Assembly (NCBI GenBank): GCA_040768925.1 | Contig: JAXGLZ010000001.1 | Location: 434,001-498,000 of the forward strand | Origin: CALNBC01 sp040768925 | GTDB lineage: Bacteria > Bacillota > Clostridia > Christensenellales > CALWSW01 | Length of the DNA stretch: 64,000 nucleotides | Direction of reading: 5' to 3' | Program-made: the position numbers and the translations under genes | Part shown: piece by piece, positions 34,270-42,225 of the stretch | How positions within the stretch are numbered: position 1 is the stretch's first letter | Layout of the letters: every line of letters starts with the position of its first letter | The notes under the pieces: model-generated | What the model saw: the letters and a program-made list of their open reading frames with translations, nothing else | Told to the model about the DNA's origin: nothing | Databases searched by the model: none

Positions 34270-34510
34270 TTGGCTGCCCAAAAATCCTATCCCGGGGTTT
34301 CAGGGGCCGCAGCCCCTGAGCTTCAATCAAAACTGACGACATGAGCCGAAATCGTAGATTTCGGCACCTCATCAAGGAATGATGTCGGCTACGCCGACGA
34401 CTGGGGCGTCAGTTTTGCCGTACTATTTCGGTTATAATTAACCGAAATCACCTTGCGCGAAGCGAAAAACCAACCGGCGAAGCGGCCCGCAGGCCGCTTT
34501 GACGCCCTGC
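34270..34510. repeat. Dispersed intergenic repeat, full copy
   Basis: The most complete copy. In order it holds CCCCGGGGTTTCAGGGGCCG and its CAGCCCCTGA arm; the terminal CAAAACTGACG; a GCCGAAATCG / AGATTTCGGC hairpin; a TCATCAAGGAATGATG segment; a CGGCTACGCCG hairpin; and the opposite end CGTCAGTTTTG. These are followed by a TTTCGGTTATAATTAACCGAAA hairpin, given here as two arms TTTCGGTT and AACCGAAA. The CTTGCGCGAAGCGAAAAACC module closes the copy, with CGGCCCGCAGGCCG. It lies between tyrS and the aminotransferase gene. Confidence 0.85.
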
Positions 34511-34524
34511 TATCTTTTTGGCGG

Positions 34525-35691
34525 TCAGAAAAGCCGGCCCAGCCGCTGCATGCCTTCTTCGATTCCGTCCGGCGAACACATGGAAAAGTTCAGCCGGAAG
34601 GTATTTTTGCCGGACAGATCGGGGAAGAAGTGCTCGCCGGGCACAAAGGCCACGCCGGCCTCCACCGCTTTTTGGAAAAGCGCAAGGGCTTTTTCGCCCT
34701 CGTCCAGGCTGGCCCAGATGAAGATCCCGCCGTCCGGCACGGTATATCGCACCCTCTTTGGCAGGTGCGTTTTGATGGCGTTCACCATGGCGTCCCGCTG
34801 GCGGGCGTAAAACGCGCAGCACTCGGCAATGTGGGGCCAAAGCTTGCCCGAGCGGATGTAGCGGTCCACAATCGCCTGGGAGAGGTTGCTGGTGTGCACG
34901 TCCGCCCCCTGCTTGGCGATGGTCAGCTTGCGCAAAATGCGGGAATCCCCGATGGCGAAGCCCACCCGCAGGCCGGGGGAGATGATCTTCGAAAAACTGC
35001 CCAGGTAGACCACCGTTTCGCCGGAATCGTCCAGCGTGCGGATGGGGGCGACGGCGGATCCGGAATAGCGCAGATCGCCGTAGGGGTCGTCTTCCAGAAT
35101 GACCGCGCCGTAACGCTTCGCAAGCTCGAGCATCTTTTCGCGGCGCGCCAAAGGAAGGGTGCGGCCCGTGGGGTTCTGGAAGGTGGGGATGGTATAGATC
35201 ACCTTTGCCCGGGTAGTTTTCAGCTTTTCCTCCAAATCCTCCATCACCATGCCGGATTCGTCCACGGCAACGCCCACGGGCTCGGCCAGATAGGTGCGGA
35301 AGGTCTGCAAAGCGCCGAGGAAGGTGGGGGCCTCGGTCAGGATCACGTCCCCCTCGTTCAGAAAGATCTTGGCGATCAGGTCGATCCCCTGGGAGGAGCC
35401 GGTCAGGATGACCACATCGTCCGCGGTGGCGGAAATGCCCTTCCTTCCAACCAGCTCACAAACGGATTCGCAAAGGGAGCGCAGGCCGGGGGTGCCGCCG
35501 TATTGCAGCACGCTGCCGCCCGCGGATTCCATCAGCTCCGCCGTGATCGTCGCGACGTCTTTGCTCGGGAAGGTTTCGGGGTTTGGGTTCCCGCCGGCAA
35601 AGGAGATCATGCCCGGCCGGGCAAGAAGGGCAAAGATCTCGCGTATGGCTGAACCGGTCACCTTGTCCATGCGGTCTGAGAAGGGTATCAT
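34525..35691 (-). CDS. PLP-dependent aminotransferase (fold type I, 2-aminoadipate/MocR-like)
   Basis: A 388-residue fold-type I aminotransferase. The N-terminus ISFAGGNPNPETFP is typical of 2-aminoadipate / valine-pyruvate and related transaminases. PLP contacts are in TGSSQGIDL, YTIPTFQNPTGRT and LEDDPYGDLRY. The Schiff-base Lys lies in GSFSKIISPGLRVGF. The substrate is uncertain; relatives act on 2-oxoadipate, aromatic or branched amino acids. AAGGAGGAAGCC lies directly before the ATG. There is no DNA-binding domain, so it is not a MocR regulator. Confidence 0.92.
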   Translation of the reverse strand: MIPFSDRMDKVTGSAIREIFALLARPGMISFAGGNPNPETFPSKDVATITAELMESAGGSVLQYGGTPGLRSLCESVCELVGRKGISATADDVVILTGSSQGIDLIAKIFLNEGDVILTEAPTFLGALQTFRTYLAEPVGVAVDESGMVMEDLEEKLKTTRAKVIYTIPTFQNPTGRTLPLARREKMLELAKRYGAVILEDDPYGDLRYSGSAVAPIRTLDDSGETVVYLGSFSKIISPGLRVGFAIGDSRILRKLTIAKQGADVHTSNLSQAIVDRYIRSGKLWPHIAECCAFYARQRDAMVNAIKTHLPKRVRYTVPDGGIFIWASLDEGEKALALFQKAVEAGVAFVPGEHFFPDLSGKNTFRLNFSMCSPDGIEEGMQRLGRLF

Positions 35692-35884
35692 GGCTTCCTC
35701 CTTGGAAAAAAAGGGACGCAGCCCTCATAATATCTTCACAACATTATAATGTAACGGGCGAAAGATAACAACCCGCAAATGCGCCAGGGCGGCGAAGGGC
35801 CGTTCGAAGGGCGGCGGCCTTTCCCGTATTTTTCAATTCCCGGGCGGCAAACATGCAAAACCCCCCGGGGATTTTACCCGGGAA

Positions 35885-36287
35885 CAGCCTGTTAAAAAAC
35901 CCATCCCGAAGGGTTTAGGGGCCGCAGCCCCTGATCTTCGTTCAAAACGGACGGCATGAGCCGAAATCACAGATTCCGGCGCCCAATCAAGGAATGATGC
36001 CGGCCGCGCCGACAGCCGGGGCGTCAGTTTTGCCGTACTGTTTCGGGCATTCATGCCCAGAAGTTCCCTGGCAGGAATCACAGATTCCGGCGCTTCATCA
36101 AGGATTGATGCCGGCCGCGCCGACAGCCGGGGCGTCAGTTCTGCCGTACTGTTTCGGGCATTCATGCCCAGAAGTTCCCTGGCAGGAATCACAGATTCCG
36201 GCGCTTCATCAAGGGTTGATGCCGGCTGCGACGACGGCCTTGCGCGAAGCGAAAAACCCACCGGCCAAGCGGCCCGCGGGCCGCCTA
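35885..36287. repeat. Dispersed intergenic repeat with internal 111-bp tandem duplication
   Basis: A full copy of the repeat family (CAAAACGGACG end, central hairpins, CGTCAGTTTTG end) whose middle is expanded. A 111-bp unit from GCGCCGACAGCCGGGGCG to the GATTGATGCCGG module occurs twice (phase points 36006 and 36117). A third partial copy runs on to GGTTGATGCCGG. The CTTGCGCGAAGCGAAAAACC module closes it. Confidence 0.85.
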
Positions 36288-36290
36288 AAA

Positions 36291-36316
36291 AGCCCCCGGC
36301 AAAAATGCCGGGGGCT
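36291..36316 (-). terminator. Terminator of the deoC-kinase operon
   Basis: Stem AGCCCCCGGC / GCCGGGGGCT with a six-base loop. On the minus strand it is followed by TTTTTA, about 130 bp after the kinase stop. Confidence 0.8.
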
Positions 36317-36448
36317 TCCCGCGGAAGGAGTAATCCGCGTTCGTATGGGCACGCCGCATCGGCGGGACGCCCGAAAGCGAATCGGTCGGGCGGCGGGCGT
36401 TCTGCCGCCGCCGGGTCAAAGGGAATCAAACCCGTGCGGTTCTTGGGA

Positions 36449-37981
36449 TTAAGCCTTGTAGAACCTGCCGTTGAGGGCTTCGTAAGCTTCGGTCCAGCGG
36501 TCAAAGGCTGCGGCGTAAGCGGCGGCTTTGCTCGGATCGGGGAGGAACTCGCTGGAGATCTTCACGGCCTGGGCGACGGCGTCCTGGGGGTCCTTGTACA
36601 CGCCGGAGCCTATTCCAGCGTAAAGCGCGGCGCCGAGGCAGCCGGTTTCAGAGGTCTGGAGCAGCTGAACGGGCTTCTGCATGATGTCGGAGAGCATCTG
36701 GCACCAGAAGGGGGACTTCGACGCGCCGCCGGTCAGGCGGACGGCCTTGACGGCGATATCCGCGGCTTCTTCGGCGCGAACGATGTCATACATTTCGAAG
36801 CAGATGCCTTCGAGCACGGAACGGGCCATGTCGGACTTGGTGGTGCCCAGGCTCATGCCGAGGAAGGTGCCCTTCGCGTTGGCGTTGCCGCGGGCGCCCG
36901 CCGCGCCCTGGAGGAAGGGCAGGAAGGTTACGCCGTTGCTGCCGGCAACGGAGTTCTTGTCCATATCGTCGGTCATGATGGAATAGGGGTCTTTGCCGTT
37001 CTGTGCGCCCAGCTGCTTCTCGTAATCGCCGAACACGTCGCGGTACCAGCGGAAGGAGGAAGCGGCCGTGTTGGAGAACGCCTCGATGGTCCAGTTGCCC
37101 ACGCCGTGGTTGCCCTTGACGATCAGCTTCTTCGCGGGGTCGCGGATGGGGGTGTCGGAAACGACGAAGCAGGAGCCGAAGGTGCCGATGACCATGACGG
37201 CCTCGCCGTCGTTGATCGCGCCGCCGCCGAAGGAGCAGCAGTTCTGGTCATGGGCGCCGACGCAGATGTTGCAGCCCACGGGCAGGCCGGACAGGGCGGA
37301 GATTTCCGGTCCGATATGGCCGACGACGCGGCCGCAGTCGGTGGTCAGCTCGGCGCGCTGCTCCATGCGCATCTCGAACACGTCCTCGATCATCCGCTTG
37401 GACCAGCAGTGATTGTTGACGTCGCAGCAGCAGTTGCGGGAAGCGGTGGAAAGGTCGGTGAAATAGCCTTCGGCGCCGAACTGCTTGAGGAAATACTCCT
37501 GCATGTCGATGACATAGGCGGCCTTCTTCCAGTTTTCCGGCTCGTTGTTCTTGAGCCAGATCGTGCGGGCGGCGGTAAGGGTGAAGCCCAGGGGATCGCC
37601 GGTGATGGCGTAATACTCGTCGTGGGGGATCTTGGAAAGGATCTCGTCGCATTCCTTCTTCTGGGCGCGGATGTCCTGCCAGCCGATCCAGTCGCGGATC
37701 ATGTCGCCGTTTTCATCCAGGATGCCCAGCGGCCCGGCCTGAGAAGACAGGCCAAGAGCGACGATCTCCTTCGGGTCGATGCCGGAGCCTTCGATGGCGG
37801 CCTTGCAGGAAGCGAAGAGCGCGGGGGTGATGTCTTCGGACTTCTGCTCAACCATTCCGGGGCCGGGATAGTAGCACGGATATTCGCGGTAGTCCGTGCC
37901 GACGATCTGGCCGTCGAAAGTAAAGATACAGGTTTTGCAGCCTGTGGTTCCCTCGTCGATGCCTACTAAGTACTTGCCCAT
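36449..37981 (-). CDS. FGGY-family carbohydrate kinase
   Basis: A 510-residue sugar kinase of the FGGY family (xylulokinase, glycerol kinase, LsrK). The ATP phosphate loops are KYLVGIDEGTTGCKTC at the start and VIGTFGSC in the middle. The adenosine motif is VRLTGGASKSPFWCQMLSD near the C-terminus, and GAHDQNCCSFGGG is the catalytic Asp region. Substrate specificity cannot be read directly. The neighbour deoC encodes a class I aldolase and a SorC-type regulator is divergent, so a pentose, deoxy sugar or autoinducer-2-like sugar are candidates. ATG at 37981 has GGAGGG 7 nt upstream and matches the family start; a longer frame to 38044 has no binding site. It is probably cotranscribed with deoC, 200 bp upstream. 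Confidence 0.9.
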   Translation of the reverse strand: MGKYLVGIDEGTTGCKTCIFTFDGQIVGTDYREYPCYYPGPGMVEQKSEDITPALFASCKAAIEGSGIDPKEIVALGLSSQAGPLGILDENGDMIRDWIGWQDIRAQKKECDEILSKIPHDEYYAITGDPLGFTLTAARTIWLKNNEPENWKKAAYVIDMQEYFLKQFGAEGYFTDLSTASRNCCCDVNNHCWSKRMIEDVFEMRMEQRAELTTDCGRVVGHIGPEISALSGLPVGCNICVGAHDQNCCSFGGGAINDGEAVMVIGTFGSCFVVSDTPIRDPAKKLIVKGNHGVGNWTIEAFSNTAASSFRWYRDVFGDYEKQLGAQNGKDPYSIMTDDMDKNSVAGSNGVTFLPFLQGAAGARGNANAKGTFLGMSLGTTKSDMARSVLEGICFEMYDIVRAEEAADIAVKAVRLTGGASKSPFWCQMLSDIMQKPVQLLQTSETGCLGAALYAGIGSGVYKDPQDAVAQAVKISSEFLPDPSKAAAYAAAFDRWTEAYEALNGRFYKA

Positions 37982-38182
37982 TTGTTTCCCTCCTGTTTGA
38001 TCTTTCGTTGTGTGCGTGTGGATGCCGTTTCTCATCGTCCGCAAAGGGCGCCGGCTGGCCCTGCCTCCGCGGACGAAACAAAAATCAACTGGAAGCGCCG
38101 GTTTGAGATGGAAGGCGAAAGGCGATTCATGCTATCCATCATAAAGCAAAACCCTTCCGCCGTCACCTGTAATTTTTCGGGC

Positions 38183-38902
38183 TCAGCCCACAAAGGGCGG
38201 AACCAGGCCGATGGCGCGCATGTCGTCGATGGCGTCGATGATTTCCGGCGCGGCGCGGGTGCCGATCAGGTCCGCTCCGGCAAGCAGGAAAGCATAGGCG
38301 TTCTGGGGCCTGGGGAACTTGACGCCGGAAACCTTAAGCCCCAGCTTCGTGCCTTCGGCGGCCTTTTTCATCACTATGAACTGCTTCATGCTCGGCCCTT
38401 CGAACTGGCCGGAGGAGGTTTTGACGTAATCCAGCCCCGCTTCGATGATCAGCTCGGTGGCCCGGGCGATCTCGTCGTCCGTCAGGAAACAGGCCTCGAT
38501 GATGCCCTTGGTCAAATTGCCCCCGGCGGCCTGCTTGAAGGCGCGAAGCTCTTCCTTGATGACGTCCCACTTGCCGTCCTTCATGGCGCCGACGTTCATG
38601 CACATGTCCACGCTGGTGCAGCCCAGGCGCACCGCTTCTTCGGTTTCAAAGGCCTTGACGGCCGCGGTGCCGCTGCCCCAGGCGAAGTTGATGCCGCAGG
38701 CGACGTGAATGTCCGTTCCGGCCAGTTCTTCCTTCACAACGGGGGTCCAAAAAGGCGAGGAAACATAAAAAGCGGCGCAGTTGTACTTCTTTGCTTCGGC
38801 GCAGCCCTCGCGGACGGTCTTCTCAGTTGAATTCTTGGGCAATATCGCGTAATCAAAAAGCTTGCCCAGGTTTTCACGGGTCATTTTGGAAAGGTCTACC
38901 AT
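38183..38902 (-). CDS. deoC: DeoC/LacD-type class I aldolase
   Basis: A 239-residue aldolase of the deoxyribose-phosphate aldolase family. DeoC splits 2-deoxyribose 5-phosphate into glyceraldehyde 3-phosphate and acetaldehyde. Conserved parts are CTSVDMCMNVGAM, the Schiff-base Lys in DYVKTSSGQF, and the second catalytic Lys in LGLKVSGVKFP. It differs from standard DeoC in several loops, so a related sugar phosphate is possible; LsrF-type activity is an alternative given the FGGY kinase next door. AAGGAGGC lies 7 nt before the ATG. It is the first gene of an operon with the kinase, under a strong promoter with an operator at +1. Confidence 0.85.
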   Translation of the reverse strand: MVDLSKMTRENLGKLFDYAILPKNSTEKTVREGCAEAKKYNCAAFYVSSPFWTPVVKEELAGTDIHVACGINFAWGSGTAAVKAFETEEAVRLGCTSVDMCMNVGAMKDGKWDVIKEELRAFKQAAGGNLTKGIIEACFLTDDEIARATELIIEAGLDYVKTSSGQFEGPSMKQFIVMKKAAEGTKLGLKVSGVKFPRPQNAYAFLLAGADLIGTRAAPEIIDAIDDMRAIGLVPPFVG

Positions 38903-39012
38903 ATGAATTTGCCTCCTTGAATGGGTATGTATGATCCGGTGCCGGTTTACAAAATCGCGGCGCAGAACGCGGCCGCAAAAGATTAAGAGATAAAAAGTGA
39001 GAATTTGCTCGA

Positions 39013-39030
39013 CTCAATTGTCCAATTTCA
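39013..39030. promoter_or_regulatory. Candidate operator of the deoC operon
   Basis: The palindrome AATTGTCCAATT (39016-39027) lies just downstream of the deoC -10 box, over the expected transcription start. This is where a SorC-type repressor would block transcription. Binding is inferred. Confidence 0.5.
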
Positions 39031-39035
39031 AGTAT

Positions 39036-39064
39036 ACTATACCTAGGACGGAAGTCTGTGTCAA
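39036..39064 (-). promoter_or_regulatory. Promoter of the deoC-kinase operon
   Basis: On the minus strand a perfect TTGACA (39059-39064), a 17-bp spacer and TATAGT (39036-39041). Confidence 0.88.
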
Positions 39065-39145
39065 GTGCAAAAAAAAGGCGCAAAACAGCGCGCCGAAACG
39101 CGCAGCGGGCGGCCCGGCCGCGCTGGCGGCCGGAATTTTAAAACA

Positions 39146-39174
39146 TGGACAGCCCCGAAAGATTTGTATATGAT
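39146..39174 (+). promoter_or_regulatory. Promoter of the SorC-type regulator gene
   Basis: TGGACA at 39146-39151, a 17-bp spacer and TATGAT at 39169-39174, about 30 bp before the start codon and divergent from the deoC promoter. Confidence 0.7.
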
Positions 39175-39206
39175 GATTGGGAATAGAAGGGGAGGCTCCT
39201 GGCTAA

Positions 39207-40229
39207 ATGGCAAAGTTCGACAACGCGCTGGTTTACCGCGTGGCAAGGCATTATTATATTGAGGATCTTTCCCAGAACGAGATCGCGCAGAAGGAAAATA
39301 TTTCCCGTTCAAAGGTTTCGCGCATTCTCGAGCGGGCGCGCGCGTCCGGGATCGTGAATATCGAAATCAAAGTTCCGACGAACCTGATGGTCGAAGAGCT
39401 GGAGGAACGGCTTCTTGCCGTCCTTCCCGTCCAGCGGGTGATCGTCGTTCCCGCCTCGGTTTCCGAATCGACGGACGAAACCGAGGAACAGCTGATCATC
39501 GACGTCGCCAGCGTCGCCGCGGCCCATCTGCCGGAAATGCTGGCCGGCTGCAAGACCATCGGCGTGGGCTGGGGGCGCACGGTTTATCACATCACGCCGT
39601 ACCTTCCCTTTGTTCCGCCGGACCCGGAACGGCTTTTCGTCCCCCTTGTGGGGAACATGACCTTTCGGAACCGCTTTTTGCAGACCGGCGTCAATGTCAG
39701 CCGCTTTGGCGAGCGCTTCGTCGGGCAGACCTATTATTTGAACATTTCCAGCGGCCTGAGCCCGAACGGCCAAAGGTCCGAAGCGGAGGCGTACAATATC
39801 CGCCAGATCGGCGAATACTGGAAACAGCTGGACGCCGCGATCTTCTCCCTTGGCGCGCCGCCGCTGGAAAACGACATCTATCTGAAGGACGAAATGTCGA
39901 TGGACATGTTCTCCGTCAGCGATGTGGACCCCGAAAGCCGGGGAGAAATGCTTTCCCAGGTGTTTTTTTCGGACGGGCGGCCCAGCTGCCCCGTCGGCCG
40001 GGAGGAGGCCAGGGTGATCGCCCTGCCGCTGGAAAAGCTGCGCGCGGTGCCTTTTACCATGCTGATCGCCGCCGGGAATTACAAGGCAAAGCCGGTCTAT
40101 TACGCCTGCAAAAACGGCTACGCGAAGACCCTGGTCGTCGACCATCTGCTGGCGGAGGAAATACTGAAGATCGCAATGAAAGAAGAAAAGAAAAGCGAAG
40201 GGCAGAAAAAGCGGCAGCCCCGCGGGTGA
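39207..40229 (+). CDS. SorC/DeoR-type sugar-binding transcriptional regulator
   Basis: A 340-residue regulator. The N-terminal helix-turn-helix spans residues 10-45 (YIEDLSQNEIAQKENISRSK, then VSRILERARASGIV). The rest is the sugar-binding domain of the SorC/DeoR(Bsu) family, with GVGWGRTVYHI as the phosphosugar-binding loop. These proteins are usually tetrameric and released or activated by a phosphorylated sugar. It is divergent from deoC and the FGGY kinase and very likely controls them, with the product of the kinase or aldolase as inducer. GGGGAGG lies upstream of the ATG. Confidence 0.92.
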   Translation: MAKFDNALVYRVARHYYIEDLSQNEIAQKENISRSKVSRILERARASGIVNIEIKVPTNLMVEELEERLLAVLPVQRVIVVPASVSESTDETEEQLIIDVASVAAAHLPEMLAGCKTIGVGWGRTVYHITPYLPFVPPDPERLFVPLVGNMTFRNRFLQTGVNVSRFGERFVGQTYYLNISSGLSPNGQRSEAEAYNIRQIGEYWKQLDAAIFSLGAPPLENDIYLKDEMSMDMFSVSDVDPESRGEMLSQVFFSDGRPSCPVGREEARVIALPLEKLRAVPFTMLIAAGNYKAKPVYYACKNGYAKTLVVDHLLAEEILKIAMKEEKKSEGQKKRQPRG

Positions 40230-40268
40230 ATCCTTCCTGCTTTTCAGAAAGGGACCGTTCACCCGCGG
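40220..40268 (+). terminator. Hairpin at the end of the regulator gene
   Basis: Arms CCGCGGGTGAA (40220-40230) and TTCACCCGCGG (40258-40268). The left arm includes the regulator stop codon. No clear T-run follows, so its role as a terminator is uncertain. Confidence 0.5.
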
Positions 40269-40307
40269 CAGCCGCCCTTTTCGCGGCGGCAGGGCGGGCA
40301 AAAAGCG

Positions 40308-40589
40308 CTATTTGGCGGGCGCGCCCAAATACTTTTTTCCCTTCCGCCGCCGGCCGGGCGCCCACTCGCCGTCCAGATCGAACCCGTAATCGGCGGAAAG
40401 CTCAAAGAGCAAAAAAAACATATCGTAGATCTGATGCCGGATTTTGTCCGGCTCATTTGCGCTTACCGCGCCCTTTAGCAGCCGGAACTCCTCATCCAGC
40501 CAGGCGATTTTCGGTTCCGGGCCTTCGCCCGGCGCGCCGATCGCGCCCATAAAATCCCGCGCTTCATCCCTGTAAGAGTTCAAGGTCAT
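40308..40589 (-). CDS. MazG-like protein
   Basis: A 93-residue helical protein. WLDEEFRLLKGAV and DKIRHQIYDMFFLLFELSAD, then GFDLD, follow the pattern of MazG-type nucleotide pyrophosphohydrolases. The third acidic motif usually reads hExaD, but here it reads HQIYD, so one metal-binding Glu appears to be replaced by Gln. Activity is therefore uncertain. ATG at 40589 has GGGGGAG 7 nt upstream; the longer frame to 40640 runs into a tandem repeat. It is convergent with the regulator gene. Confidence 0.65.
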   Translation of the reverse strand: MTLNSYRDEARDFMGAIGAPGEGPEPKIAWLDEEFRLLKGAVSANEPDKIRHQIYDMFFLLFELSADYGFDLDGEWAPGRRRKGKKYLGAPAK

Positions 40590-40620
40590 CCGTTCTCCCC
40601 CCTGACGCGAAACGATTCGG

Positions 40621-41030
40621 ATTGAAAAGGCCGCTTCCAAACAACGGCATTCCTGCTCTTATTTTACCATGGGCCGGCCCGGAATCCGCTGCGGTTTTTT
40701 CCGCTTGAGGCAAGGGCTTCGACGAACCGTTTGCGGCGGCAAAAGGCCGGATATCCCGCCCCGCTTTTTTGCGGCCAGACCGCGGCGCGAAGAGCGCAAG
40801 CCCGGGCGGACCGCTGAAAAAACGCATTGAAAAGGCCGCTTCCAAACAACGGCATTCCTGCTCTTATTTTACCATGGGCCGGCCCGGAATCCGCTGCGGT
40901 TTTTCCCGCTTGAGGCAAGGGCTTTTATGAACCGTTTGCGGCGGCAAAAGGCCGGATATCCCGCCCCGCTTTTTTGCGGCCAGACCGCACGAAGAGCACA
41001 AGCCCGGGCGGACCGCTGAAAAAAACCCGC
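40621..41030. repeat. 205-bp tandem duplication
   Basis: Two near-identical units of 205 bp start at 40621 and 40826 with ATTGAAAAGGCCGCTTCC and end with GCGGACCGCTGAAAAAA. They differ by a few substitutions and small indels (TTCGACG against TTTATG; GCGGCGCGAAGAG against GCACGAAGAG). There is no gene inside. They lie upstream of the MazG-like gene and include the sequence just before its start. Confidence 0.93.
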
Positions 41031-41059
41031 TTCACTGAACGTGGATCAGACCGCCCCAA

Positions 41060-41235
41060 GAATCTGTCCCCGGGGTGGCGGGGCCCGCAGCCCCCCGGGC
41101 TGAATCAAACCTGACGGCATGGGCCGAAACCATAGATTTCGGCATTTCATCAAGGCTTGATGCCGGCTGCGCCGGCGGCCTTGCGCGAAGCGAAAAACCA
41201 ACCGGCGAAGCGGCCCGCGGGCCGCTCTGACGCCA
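41060..41235. repeat. Dispersed intergenic repeat, copy lacking the right inverted end
   Basis: It contains GGGG..GGCCCGCAGCCCCCCGGGC, the CAAACCTGACGGCATG end, a GCCGAAACCATAGATTTCGGC-type hairpin (arms GCCGAAA and TTTCGGC), TCATCAAGGCTTGATGCCGG and the CTTGCGCGAAGCGAAAAACC module. The CGTCAGTTTTG end is missing. Confidence 0.8.
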
Positions 41236-41265
41236 AAATCCCCGCTTCTATTGAAGCGGGGATTT
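41236..41265 (-). terminator. Terminator of the rpmH-jag operon, overlapping the jag stop codon
   Basis: Stem AAATCCCCGCTTC / GAAGCGGGGATTT with a four-base loop that contains the jag stop codon (41248-41250). Part of the stem therefore encodes the last residues of Jag. Confidence 0.85.
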
Positions 41266-42225
41266 GCTATGGCCGGTTTTGCAAGGGCCGCCCTTTGCTG
41301 AGTCGTCCTTTTCCACGGGATCGATGACGACCCTTCTGTTTGGCTCCTCGCCCGTCGAATGGGTGGTGACATAGGGGTTGCTCTGGAGCGTTGCGTGCAG
41401 CACGCGGCGCTCGTAGGGATTCATCGGCTCAAGGGTGACGGGCCTGCCGGTGCTGCGCACCTGGCCGGCGAGCTTCCTCGCCAGGCGGACGAGGGTGTCC
41501 TCCCGCTTGTTCCGGTAATTCTCGGTGTCCAGCACCACGCGGCGGTAATCCTCGCGCCCCCGGTTGACGATCAGCCCCGTAAGGTATTGCAGGGAATCCA
41601 GGGTTTCGCCCCTGTGGCCGATCAGGATGCCCATCGTGTCGCTCTCGATGTGGAATTTCAGGGATTCGGGGGTGTCGGCAAAGCCGATTCCGCATTCGAC
41701 GCCCATGCGCTTCAGCACGCCGAGCAGGAACTCCGCCCCCGGGCAGTCGGTTTCGCCGGGGATATAGGGGGTATAAACCGTTTCGTCCTTCGGGATAAAA
41801 TGCTCGCCATCCTGCCTGCGGGGCTTGTGGCGGTCCCTTCTTTGCCGCTGCTGGGCGGGTGCGTCCTCGGGATCGTCCACCAGGGAGGAACGGCCCCTGT
41901 GCGGTTCCGGGCCGCTCTTTTGCGCGGGGCTTTCCGCGCTTTCTTCAAAGGCGGGGGAAGCGGGCGCCGGGCGTTCCTGCCGGGGCCGCCTTTCGCGCCG
42001 GGGGCCGGGCTTTTTGTCCTGTTCCCCGGAAAGGTCCGCTTCCTTGGTGGTCAGGCGGATGATATACGGCTTTGAGCCGATGCCGAGCAGACCCTTGCTG
42101 CCTTCCTGAATGGTCTCGATCTCCACCTCGTCGATGGAGACGCCCATCTCCATCAGCCCGCGGAAGATCGCCTCGTCGATGGATTTGCCTTTTGATTCGA
42201 TGGTGCGTGGTATGAATCCGGTCAT
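41248..42225 (-). CDS. jag: RNA-binding protein Jag (KhpB)
   Basis: A 325-residue Jag/SpoIIIJ-associated (KhpB) protein. The Jag N-terminal domain spans about residues 1-55 (ESKGKSIDEAIFRGLMEMGV), followed by a long Arg/Pro-rich linker of about 100 residues. The KH domain has GILIGHRGETLDSLQYL with the GxxG loop, and the C-terminal R3H domain has PMNPYERRVLHATLQ and RRVVIDP. KhpB binds RNA with KhpA and affects cell elongation and sporulation in Firmicutes. The start overlaps the yidC stop by 4 bp, so the two are translationally coupled. Confidence 0.95.
   Translation of the reverse strand: MTGFIPRTIESKGKSIDEAIFRGLMEMGVSIDEVEIETIQEGSKGLLGIGSKPYIIRLTTKEADLSGEQDKKPGPRRERRPRQERPAPASPAFEESAESPAQKSGPEPHRGRSSLVDDPEDAPAQQRQRRDRHKPRRQDGEHFIPKDETVYTPYIPGETDCPGAEFLLGVLKRMGVECGIGFADTPESLKFHIESDTMGILIGHRGETLDSLQYLTGLIVNRGREDYRRVVLDTENYRNKREDTLVRLARKLAGQVRSTGRPVTLEPMNPYERRVLHATLQSNPYVTTHSTGEEPNRRVVIDPVEKDDSAKGGPCKTGHSKSPLQ

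Noticed and set aside
34226..34524. T-box leader upstream of tyrS
   Set aside because: No GGGTGG-type T-box sequence is present; the region is a copy of the dispersed repeat.
34270..36290. Insertion sequence
   Set aside because: The repeats have short inverted ends but no transposase frame, and no clear target-site duplication could be seen.
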